From NCBI RefSeq assembly GCF_001430825.1, contig NZ_CP010535.1, positions 538,501 through 602,500 of the forward strand: a stretch of 64,000 bases of DNA. Reading direction: 5' to 3'. The notes below the pieces were generated by a model, which was given only the letters and a program-made list of their open reading frames with translations, was not told where the DNA came from and did no database searches. Shown one piece after another: positions 36,402 through 43,838 of the stretch. Each line of letters opens with the position of its first letter. Position 1 is the stretch's first letter. The position numbers and the translations under genes were made by a program. This DNA comes from Sediminicola sp. YIK13. Lineage in GTDB: Bacteria; Bacteroidota; Bacteroidia; Flavobacteriales; Flavobacteriaceae.

Positions 36402-37511
36402 ATGGAATATAACTGGCAACATAAAAACTGGCCTAAATTTACATACGATGCTTCAAAAATAGATAACATCGTTATTGAATTTGCTTTAGAAACAGGACAA
36501 GTAAAGGGTATGATTGATGGCCTGACTAAGGAATTTCAACAGGAAACTATTCTTCAATTTATGATTAGTGAGGCAATAAAGACTTCAGAAATTGAAGGGG
36601 AGTATCATAGTCGTCAAGATGTCATGTCTTCAATACAAAAACGTTTGGGAATTCATTACATGCCAACAAATATTAGAGATATTAAGGCAAAAGGTATTGC
36701 CGAGCTTATGGTAGAAGTTCGTGAAGATCATGCTACGGCACTATCAGAAAACTTAATTAAAGGCTGGCACCAGATACTATTTTCCAATGCTCAACATATA
36801 AAAGGCGGATACTATAGAACTGGAACCGAACCGATGGTTATTATTTCAGGAAGTATAGGCAAAGAAATTATTCATTACGAAGCTCCCCCTTCAGAGACAC
36901 TTCCGGGAGAAATGAACCAGTTTGTAAATTGGTACAATTCTTTCAAAATGAATTTCAATACTATCAAAGAGAGTTTAATTAAAACAGCAATAGCACATTT
37001 GTATTTTGAGTCATTACATCCATTTGAAGATGGTAACGGACGTATAGGTCGGGCAATTGCTGAAAAATGCCTTTCAGAATCATTAGGGCGTCCCTTGATC
37101 CTGAGTATATCTACTTCAATAGAAAAGGATAAAACTGCTTATTACAATGCTCTTAAAAAGGCTCAACGCACCTTGGAAATTACGGAGTGGATCTATTATT
37201 TCTCTCAAATTATATTGAATGCTCAAAAACATGCGAAGACCATTATAAGGTTCACTTTGGAAAAGGCTAAATTTTTAGATAGGTTTAAGCCACAATCAAA
37301 TGAACGGCAAATAAAAGTAATTACAAAAATGCTGGAGTATGGTATTGAAGGATTCAAGGGAGGAATGACAGCAAAAAAATATGTATCAATAACTAAAACA
37401 TCCAAGGCTACAGCTACACGCGATTTACAGGATATGGTTGAAAAACAATGTTTAATTTTAAAAGGCGCTGGAAGAGGAGTACATTATAAGTTAAATTTAG
37501 AAATATCATAA
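36402..37511 (+). CDS. Fic-family protein with DUF4172-type N-terminus and C-terminal winged helix
   Basis: 369 aa. The Fic motif HPFEDGNGRIGR (residues 206-217) is complete, with the catalytic His206. The family usually transfers AMP from ATP to a hydroxyl on a target protein. An inhibitory alpha-helix motif TSEIEG (residues 61-66, inhibitory Glu65) is in the N-terminal part, which makes this a self-inhibited class II Fic. The last 90 residues look like a winged helix-turn-helix (ISKTSKATATRDL-like, residues about 325-360), so the protein may also bind DNA. The two palindromes over its promoter suggest autoregulation. No antitoxin gene is adjacent, which fits the built-in inhibitor. Confidence 0.92.
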   Translation: MEYNWQHKNWPKFTYDASKIDNIVIEFALETGQVKGMIDGLTKEFQQETILQFMISEAIKTSEIEGEYHSRQDVMSSIQKRLGIHYMPTNIRDIKAKGIAELMVEVREDHATALSENLIKGWHQILFSNAQHIKGGYYRTGTEPMVIISGSIGKEIIHYEAPPSETLPGEMNQFVNWYNSFKMNFNTIKESLIKTAIAHLYFESLHPFEDGNGRIGRAIAEKCLSESLGRPLILSISTSIEKDKTAYYNALKKAQRTLEITEWIYYFSQIILNAQKHAKTIIRFTLEKAKFLDRFKPQSNERQIKVITKMLEYGIEGFKGGMTAKKYVSITKTSKATATRDLQDMVEKQCLILKGAGRGVHYKLNLEIS

Positions 37512-37868
37512 AAAGTTAAAACCACATCAGGGGAATAATTGTTATTGGGAGGGTTTAAGTATGTTTACTTTCCGGTACAGGATTAAGAACATGCTGTTCT
37601 AACCTGTTTCATGGCGTCATAAGGTAAAATAGGTCCTGGGAAGACCAAGAAACTTAACAGGATCTAATTTTCTTAAATTGACAACAAGATGAAAAATTTT
37701 ATTTATTTAATAAATAGAAGTCTCACTTAAGGATAGTTTTAATTATTTTCATCCTTCTTATTCATATATCTCCAGACTCTTTATAAGGTTGAAAATCTTT
37801 TTGGTAACCTATTTTATTGTTATTCGGGATATTCTTAAAATAAGAAGACAAGGTTTAAATTTTAAAGT
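37512..37868. other. Intergenic region with a degenerate dispersed repeat
   Basis: No gene is seen. Bases about 37615-37672 resemble 39972-40035 (shared core GGTA.AATAGG.C.TGG.AA..CC.AAG.AA.TTA). Function unknown. Confidence 0.45.
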
Positions 37869-38600
37869 CTAAAACCTATTTGCATTTAATTTGTTAATGT
37901 ACTCCATATATTCTGTCTCTGACATAAAATTTACGCCAACAGGCTTGACTATTTTTATTTCTTCCCTTGGATTTAATTCAATATTAGACACCGTATAGGT
38001 GATTTTTCCCTTTTCTTGATCTGTAATTAGTTCCATGGTTAAACCTGGTAATCCGTCAAAGGATTGAATCCCGAAAGAAATAGGTATCTCTGGTGCAAAC
38101 CATGCTATTACGGGTTTTAAATAATTATTTGTAATTATTTGATCCGCTTGTACAGTTGTTGTTGCCTTATAACAAATATAATCCCCGATTTTTTTTGTTT
38201 CCTTGGTTATATTCCATTTATGGTTTTCTACGTTTACCAGCACATCCTTAGTCCAGAAGCTTTGATAATAATTTTCCTTGGTTTCTAAATTATTATAATA
38301 AATCCTATTATGTTCTGCTACCACACCAGTTTTATTATATTTAAATCCTAATTTTCGTTTAGTTTCTAAATCATACTCAGCTTGGTATAATGCTGAATTA
38401 TCTTTAAAAAACAAGTGAAATATTATAGGTGAAGAAGAAGGCTTATTAGGGATTATAGCTTTAGGGAATCCTGTAAGTTCACTATCCTCCACAAAACCAT
38501 GATCTTCCAAAGTTGCTTTGTAGGTAATTTTTCCTTCAGAAATCTGTGCTTGGGTTAAATTACCTAAAAAAAGTAATAATATGATCAATAGATATTTCAT
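37869..38600 (-). CDS. GLPGLI-family exported protein
   Basis: 243 aa. The signal peptide is MKYLLIILLLFLGNLTQA|Q. The defining motif is present as FDGLPGLTMEL, with the typical upstream ENHKWNITKETKKIGDYICYKA region. The family is Bacteroidota-specific, periplasmic or outer-membrane, and without an assigned biochemical function; members are seen in this phylum near small double-glycine peptides (from memory, not checked here). This gene follows such a peptide (38659-38817) and a TlpA-like thioredoxin in the same direction, so the three may form one unit. Confidence 0.9.
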   Translation of the reverse strand: MKYLLIILLLFLGNLTQAQISEGKITYKATLEDHGFVEDSELTGFPKAIIPNKPSSSPIIFHLFFKDNSALYQAEYDLETKRKLGFKYNKTGVVAEHNRIYYNNLETKENYYQSFWTKDVLVNVENHKWNITKETKKIGDYICYKATTTVQADQIITNNYLKPVIAWFAPEIPISFGIQSFDGLPGLTMELITDQEKGKITYTVSNIELNPREEIKIVKPVGVNFMSETEYMEYINKLNANRF

Positions 38601-38658
38601 TATTATTGTTTTAAATAGTTGATATTTTTAGTGTTAAATAGGTTTTTTATCACTTTGT

Positions 38659-38817
38659 TTAAGCACAACCCAGGCAAAACACGCACTCGAAATAGACACT
38701 ATATTTATCTGAGTATTTTCTGTCACAAGCATATTCAAGGGGACCAAAATCAAATCCATTAGGATAGTCACCTCCAATAATATTTTTCATTTGATTTCTT
38801 TGTAGAATTTCATTCAT
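38659..38817 (-). CDS. Double-glycine-leader peptide with four-cysteine core
   Basis: 52 aa, too short for ordinary gene calling. The first 16 residues, MNEILQRNQMKNIIGG, match the classic double-glycine leader (hydrophobic positions, then M-K-N-I-I-G-G) cut by C39 peptidase ABC exporters. The core after GG has 36 residues, starts DYPNGFDFGP, contains four cysteines (at residues 31, 45, 48 and 51) and ends CVFCLGCA. Upstream, a short frame (38814-38846) encodes MKKLSNVDLE, the usual beginning of such leaders, and its stop overlaps this ATG as ATGA. So either the leader is split by a frameshift or the two are translationally coupled. Neighbours in the same direction are a TlpA-like protein and a GLPGLI protein. 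No exporter or modification enzyme is in the window. It could be a bacteriocin-like or signalling peptide. Confidence 0.7.
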   Translation of the reverse strand: MNEILQRNQMKNIIGGDYPNGFDFGPLEYACDRKYSDKYSVYFECVFCLGCA

Positions 38818-38846
38818 TCCAAATCTACATTAGATAACTTCTTCAT
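38814..38846 (-). CDS. Mini frame encoding the probable original N-terminus of the peptide leader
   Basis: ATG at 38846, ten codons (MKKLSNVDLE), then TGA at 38816-38814. It overlaps the next ATG (38817) in the ATGA form. The residues are typical of Bacteroidota leader starts, so a one-base change would restore a leader of about 26 residues. Confidence 0.45.
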   Translation of the reverse strand: MKKLSNVDLE

Positions 38847-38882
38847 TTTGTTATAATTAAAATTAAGTTTGTGCCCAATTTA

Positions 38883-38904
38883 TAGACATCCAAGTTAATG
38901 TCTA
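38883..38904. promoter_or_regulatory. Inverted repeat upstream of the peptide gene
   Basis: TAGACAT (38883-38889) and ATGTCTA (38898-38904) are perfect arms around 8 bases. A second small hairpin, TCTTT-GCG-AAAGA, follows at 38906-38918. They lie between the TlpA stop and the peptide start and could be an operator or an RNA structure. Confidence 0.45.
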
Positions 38905-38971
38905 CTCTTTGCGAAAGAAATTTGTTTAATAGATTTAAGCTGGCAAATATCTCAAAATGATTTAGGCCTAC

Positions 38972-39571
38972 TTAATTTCTAGAAGTTAGCAACAGTTCAT
39001 TCAAATGGGATGATATTCGTCTTTTAAACTCAATTTCATTTTCAACCTTTGTATTTTGGTATGTTGCGAACCCTTTTTCAATTTTCATAACCTTGAGATC
39101 TTGGTCCAAGATGATTGTTTTAGGATAACCAAAAAAACCAAACGTTTCTAAGTACGCTTTTGAGTTTACAAGATGGAAAAAATCAAATTCTGTTAATTTT
39201 AGAAAAGATTTTACAACATTTGGTTCTTGAAAAGTTATTGCAACAAAATTGACCACATCGCTATACTCACTCTTTATTTCGTTAAGAACTGGGATTTCTT
39301 CTACACAAGGCGCACAATTAGTAAACCATAAATTGATTACCGTTGGTTTTCCTTTTAAAAACTCAGAGTCAATTTTACTTCCATCTAAGCCTGTTAAAAT
39401 AAATTTAGGTAAATAGTCATTTACATATTTATAGATTTCTTGCTCCGGAAAAGTAATTGTCATTGCTTTTCTTGAATTTTTAGGGATTGTATCTGTAACC
39501 TGACTAAATGATTTAAACGTAATGATAAAAATCAATAAGCTAAATAAATGCATTCTATACTGATCCTTCAC
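38972..39571 (-). CDS. TlpA-like exported thioredoxin-fold oxidoreductase
   Basis: 199 aa. The N-terminus has a signal peptide (KDQYRMHLFSLLIFIITF, cut near SFSQ); a start at the second Met (39553) is also possible. The thioredoxin fold carries the active-site CxxC as NCAPC within INLWFTNCAPCVEEIP, preceded by a TlpA/AhpC-type region (LPKFILTGLDGSKI). A cis-proline is in FFGYPKTIIL. These proteins reduce or shuffle disulfides in the periplasm. It lies 125 bp upstream of the cysteine-containing double-glycine peptide on the same strand, and the peptide is an attractive client, by inference. Confidence 0.9.
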   Translation of the reverse strand: MKDQYRMHLFSLLIFIITFKSFSQVTDTIPKNSRKAMTITFPEQEIYKYVNDYLPKFILTGLDGSKIDSEFLKGKPTVINLWFTNCAPCVEEIPVLNEIKSEYSDVVNFVAITFQEPNVVKSFLKLTEFDFFHLVNSKAYLETFGFFGYPKTIILDQDLKVMKIEKGFATYQNTKVENEIEFKRRISSHLNELLLTSRN

Positions 39572-40045
39572 AATTAATAGTTTCAGTAAATTTAGAATTA
39601 TTTCTATGAAATGATTAAAGAAAAAACTTAAATTTTATGGGTTTTTTCTTTTTTAACTTTTCGGTGATTAATTAAATATGTGTTTCGTTAGATTATCTTT
39701 TTATTTCAATATGTTAATAATCAAATTTTTATTTCTAAAAATTATTTTTTCAATTACTAAAAGGTCATAGGTGTGATTAAACGCTTATTCTGTTTTTCAT
39801 TTCTACTCATATTGATATTTTTCTATCAATGTCTAGTTATAACGTATTCCAGTTCATAGAGTATTAAGGAATCACTATTTATTTCATGTTATCCCGATTT
39901 ACACTTTGATTAAGGGAGTCAATTATTTAAAGGATCCAAAACGAATAATAAAGTTCACTACCACACTTCTGGGAGCCATTATAAAATGAGGTACAATAGG
40001 CCTTGGAAATCCCAAGTAAGTTAAAGGAATTCAATTTCTGTTTTA
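39572..40045. other. AT-rich intergenic region with the second copy of a degenerate repeat
   Basis: 474 bases without a recognisable gene on either strand. Bases about 39972-40035 resemble 37615-37672. It should contain the promoter of the TlpA-like gene and the 3' region of mnmE; no clear terminator was seen. Confidence 0.5.
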
Positions 40046-41443
40046 TCATTTTCCGATACAGAAATTGGCAAAAATATTTCCCAATAGATCGTCAGAAGTA
40101 ATTTCACCGGTAATTTCGCCAAAATGGAAGAGGGCCTGACGGATATCAATAGCCATAAGGTCTCCTGAAATACCCATATCGATTCCTTCCTTTACCCTTT
40201 CAATGTCTTCGAGAGCTTTTAAAAGGGAATTGTAGTGTCTGGTATTGGTCACAATGGTCTCGTTGTTTTTTAAAGCTCCTGTATTCACGAAATTAAGAAG
40301 CTCCGTTGTAAGCTTTTCTATGCCTTCCCCGGTCTTGGCTGAAAGGAATAGGGCAGAAGGTAATTCCATGGCAATCTTGGATTGCTGTGCATCGGTAATT
40401 TGATCTGCTTTGTTGATGATGAAAAGCAGCGGTTTTTGGGGGTGTTTATTGCGGATCTTTTCCAGTTCGGTCTTTATTAATGCCAATCTGTTTCCATCTC
40501 CAATTACTTGTATCCCATCTACCAAATAAATGACCACTTGTGCCTGTTCAATTTTTTCAAAGGTCTTTTTTATACCTATACTCTCTACAACATCTACAGT
40601 TTCGCGTATACCGGCCGTATCAATAAATCGAAATCCGATGCCGCCAATAGAAATTTCATCTTCAATGGTATCCCTGGTCGTTCCTGCAATCTCACTGACA
40701 ATCGCTCTTTCCTCGTTCAATAAAGCATTTAATAAGGTTGACTTGCCAACGTTGGGTTCCCCAACAATGGCGACTGGAATGCCATTTTTGATAACATTCC
40801 CAACGGCAAAACTATCGATGAGCCTTTTTAGGACTTCACGGATGCGGTCCACTAATGCTGTAAACTGATTCCTGTCTGCAAATTCTACGTCTTCCTCAGC
40901 AAAATCGAGTTCTAGTTCTATCAACGAAGCAAAATTGAGCAGCTCGTCCCTAAGTCGTTTTATTTCGTTGCTAAAACCTCCCCGCATTTGTTGCATGGCT
41001 ATTTGATGGCTTGCCTCATTGTCTGAAGCGATAAGATCGGCAACCGCTTCGGCCTGACTCAAATCCATTTTGCCGTTCAAAAAAGCACGAAGGGTAAATT
41101 CCCCTGCATTGGCTGTCCTACAACCATTTCTTAGGAATAATTGAATTATCTGTTGCTGTATATAGGGTGAACCATGGCAAGAGATCTCAATAACATGTTC
41201 TCCCGTATAAGAATTGGGACCTTTAAAAATGGTCACCAAAACTTCATCTACGGTGCGTTCCCCATCCATAATATGACCCAAATGGACTGTATGGCTTTTT
41301 TGCACGGCCAGATCCTTACCCCTAATAGATCGGAACAAAGGAGCGGAAATAGCAATTGCATCCTTGCCGGATACGCGTATGACCGCTATGGCTCCTGCCC
41401 CGGAGGCTGTTGCTAATGCTATTATGGTATCATTTGGAATCAT
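40046..41443 (-). CDS. mnmE: tRNA modification GTPase MnmE
   Basis: 465 aa, normal length. It has an N-terminal tetrahydrofolate-binding domain (starting DTIIALATASGAGAIAVIR), a helical domain with an inserted Ras-like G domain (G1 GEPNVGKST, G3 DTAGI, G4 NKAD), and the hallmark C-terminal CIGK. With MnmG it makes the 5-carboxymethylaminomethyl-uridine modification at the tRNA wobble position. Single gene, flanked by non-coding DNA on both sides. Confidence 0.98.
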   Translation of the reverse strand: MIPNDTIIALATASGAGAIAVIRVSGKDAIAISAPLFRSIRGKDLAVQKSHTVHLGHIMDGERTVDEVLVTIFKGPNSYTGEHVIEISCHGSPYIQQQIIQLFLRNGCRTANAGEFTLRAFLNGKMDLSQAEAVADLIASDNEASHQIAMQQMRGGFSNEIKRLRDELLNFASLIELELDFAEEDVEFADRNQFTALVDRIREVLKRLIDSFAVGNVIKNGIPVAIVGEPNVGKSTLLNALLNEERAIVSEIAGTTRDTIEDEISIGGIGFRFIDTAGIRETVDVVESIGIKKTFEKIEQAQVVIYLVDGIQVIGDGNRLALIKTELEKIRNKHPQKPLLFIINKADQITDAQQSKIAMELPSALFLSAKTGEGIEKLTTELLNFVNTGALKNNETIVTNTRHYNSLLKALEDIERVKEGIDMGISGDLMAIDIRQALFHFGEITGEITSDDLLGNIFANFCIGK

Positions 41444-41548
41444 AACCCTTGCTTTTGGGCAAAAATACGGAAAATAGGGACTATAAGCGGCTTCTTGGAC
41501 AGATTGTCTGCTTGCTTTTTGTCATCGAATAATTCCCTTTTTTTCTTA

Positions 41549-41577
41549 TTTGTAATGGGTAATAATTCGTACCTTCT
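41549..41577 (+). promoter_or_regulatory. Candidate promoter of the coiled-coil protein gene
   Basis: TTTG at 41549-41552 and TACCTTCT at 41570-41577, 17 bp apart, 30 bp before the ATG at 41608. Confidence 0.45.
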
Positions 41578-41607
41578 ATATAGTCTAACTTTTTACTATT
41601 AACCGCC

Positions 41608-42057
41608 ATGAAAAGATTTTTATTTGTATTACTAGTCATTTGTATTGCATCTTTTGGCAATATGTACGGACAAGAAACGAAAACACCATTGGACAGTGTT
41701 GCCAAAATGGAACAAGAGGCCAAGGAACTGGCAGCCGTTAAAAAGAAAGTGGAGCAGGCTGAGAGAAAAGAGGCTAAGGCACAAAAGGAAATGGAAAAAG
41801 CTGAAAAGGAGAAAAAAAAGGCTGAGAAGGAAAGGAAGAAACTAAAAAAGCAAGAAAGTACTATTGCTTCTCAGGAAAAATCAATTTCCAATGATGAAAA
41901 GAAGATCATAAAATTGGAAGAGAAATTATTCAAAGGGGAAAGAAAAGGAGATTTGTCGCCCAATGAAATAAAAAATATAAAAGACAAAATTCAAAAGTTA
42001 AAACTGGATATTGAAAAGGATAAGGAGAAACTAAGAAAGCTTCGAAAAAAGCTGTAA
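41608..42057 (+). CDS. Exported coiled-coil protein of unknown function
   Basis: 149 aa. The signal peptide is MKRFLFVLLVICIASFGNMYG|Q. Almost the whole mature protein is a Lys/Glu-rich helix with coiled-coil character (about residues 36-149), broken near GDLSPNEIKN. No enzymatic motif. Similar small periplasmic coiled-coil proteins are common in Flavobacteriaceae and have no set role. It stands alone with a promoter candidate. Confidence 0.8.
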   Translation: MKRFLFVLLVICIASFGNMYGQETKTPLDSVAKMEQEAKELAAVKKKVEQAERKEAKAQKEMEKAEKEKKKAEKERKKLKKQESTIASQEKSISNDEKKIIKLEEKLFKGERKGDLSPNEIKNIKDKIQKLKLDIEKDKEKLRKLRKKL

Positions 42058-42150
42058 AGGAGGGTCTTTGAAGCAGATTAATGTGTCTCCTTGTAACATT
42101 TGTTCTAAAAGTGCGTCCTATAAGCACATCAATCATAAAATAATCAAATC

Positions 42151-42489
42151 ATGCAAGCAGAAAACAGACAACTTTTAGTGATCACCCATTTGACCCAATT
42201 ATTGGATTTGGTCACAGGATGTGGGGGTTTTATTGTTCCCTTGGTTTTGTGGCTTACCCAAAAAGATAAGGTCATGAATATGGATGAACATGGAAAGGCG
42301 ATTATCAATTTTCAAATAAGCCTCTTTATTTATATCCTCATCAGTATCCCTTTGATATTGCTTTTCGGACTCGGACTGTTAGGCTTTTTAGCAGTAGGGA
42401 TCATAGGATTCGTTTTTCCAATTATCAATGCGGTTAGGGCCAATAACGGGGAAACACCTTATTATCCTTTAAGTTTTAAATTCGTTTAG
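42151..42489 (+). CDS. DUF4870-family membrane protein
   Basis: 112 aa with about three membrane segments: HLTQLLDLVTGCGGFIVPLV, an ISLFIYILISIPLILLF stretch, and LGFLAVGIIGFVFPII. The typical pattern KAIINFQISLFIY is present. Function unknown. A strong terminator follows. Confidence 0.88.
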   Translation: MQAENRQLLVITHLTQLLDLVTGCGGFIVPLVLWLTQKDKVMNMDEHGKAIINFQISLFIYILISIPLILLFGLGLLGFLAVGIIGFVFPIINAVRANNGETPYYPLSFKFV

Positions 42490-42511
42490 TCTAATATCTT
42501 AAAATAAAAAA

Positions 42512-42538
42512 AGCCACATTGAAAAATGTGGCTTTTTT
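42512..42538. terminator. Bidirectional rho-independent terminator
   Basis: AGCCACATT (42512-42520) pairs with AATGTGGCT (42525-42533), with an A run before and T run after. It serves the DUF4870 gene and dnaN, which converge here. Confidence 0.9.
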
Positions 42539-42557
42539 AACTCTATAAATTCAGGAA

Positions 42558-43676
42558 CTAGCTGTTTAGCATAACCGGCATTACCAACATGGTAACATGC
42601 TCACCCTCGTCCAGTCCATCCACAGGTGTTAAGATTCCTGCACGATTTGGAAGGCTCATTTCAAGGGAAACATCATCAGATGTTAGGTTGTTGAGCATTT
42701 CCACCAGAAAACGGGAATTGAAACCTATTTGCATATCATCCCCTACATAAGAACAAGTCAAACGCTCTTCAGCTTTGTTACTGTAGTCTATGTCTTCTGC
42801 AGATATATTTAATTCGGCACCTGCAATCTTTAAACGTATTTGGTGCGTTGTCTTGTTAGAGAATATGGAAACCCTTCTTACAGAGCTCAAAAACTGATTT
42901 CTTGAAATACTTAATTTATTAGGGTTTTCCTTTGGGATCACTGCATCATAGTTGGGATACTTGCCATCTATCAACCTACAGATAAGCTCCGTTTGGTCAA
43001 AGGAAAATTTAGCATTACTATCATTGTATTCAATAGTAACATCAGTCTCACTTCCTGCCAATATTCCCTTCAAAAGGGTCAATGGTTTTTTAGGCATAAT
43101 AAATTCAGCCACTTGGGAAGCGGTAACGTCTGCACGCTGGTACTTTACCAGTTTATGGGCATCTGTAGCAACAAAAGTTAGATTTTCTGGAGAGAATTGA
43201 AAAAACACCCCGCTCATTACAGGACGCAGGTCATCATTTCCAGCTGCAAAGATGGTTTTGTTAATGGCAGTAGCCAAGATATCACCAATGATGGTAGTTG
43301 AACTAGGATTGGAAAGTTCCACCGCTTTGGGGAATTCTGCTCCATCGGCATAGGCCAAGGCATATTTACCGTGATTGGAACTTATCTCTACCGTATTGTT
43401 ATCTTCAACAACAAAGGTCAAAGGCTGTTCTGGAAAAGTTTTTAGGGTTTCCAACAATAGTTTTGCAGGAACCGCAATCGTTCCTACACTATCAGAGTCT
43501 ACGTTCAAAACAGAACTCATGGTAGTTTCCAAATCGGATGCAGAAACTGTAAGTTTGTTTTGATCAAGATCGAACAAAAAATTATCCAATATGGGAAGTG
43601 TATTGCTATTATTGATAACCCCTCCCAAAACCTGTAATTGTTTTAGTAAATAAGTACTGGATACTATAAATTTCAT
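42558..43676 (-). CDS. dnaN: DNA polymerase III beta subunit (sliding clamp)
   Basis: 372 aa, the normal length. The three-domain clamp pattern is clear: start MKFIVSSTYLLKQLQVLGGV, middle FVATDAHKLVKY, LIDGKYPNYDAVIP, and the C-terminal MLVMPVMLN peptide typical of clamps. It forms the ring that holds replicative polymerase on DNA. It lies 162 bp downstream of gldG on the same strand, an order common in Flavobacteriaceae. Confidence 0.98.
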   Translation of the reverse strand: MKFIVSSTYLLKQLQVLGGVINNSNTLPILDNFLFDLDQNKLTVSASDLETTMSSVLNVDSDSVGTIAVPAKLLLETLKTFPEQPLTFVVEDNNTVEISSNHGKYALAYADGAEFPKAVELSNPSSTTIIGDILATAINKTIFAAGNDDLRPVMSGVFFQFSPENLTFVATDAHKLVKYQRADVTASQVAEFIMPKKPLTLLKGILAGSETDVTIEYNDSNAKFSFDQTELICRLIDGKYPNYDAVIPKENPNKLSISRNQFLSSVRRVSIFSNKTTHQIRLKIAGAELNISAEDIDYSNKAEERLTCSYVGDDMQIGFNSRFLVEMLNNLTSDDVSLEMSLPNRAGILTPVDGLDEGEHVTMLVMPVMLNS

Positions 43677-43838
43677 TAGTTATATTATTTTAATGTCGAA
43701 ACTCCATCTTGATAAGACGCCCCCGAAAATATACATTTTTGGGCAAAATACAGTTACCAATCCAGAATTTTGGGTTTAAAAATACTTTAAACAAAGGTAT
43801 TTTAAATGCGCCTTTAAAGAAAACAAACTTATTAACAC

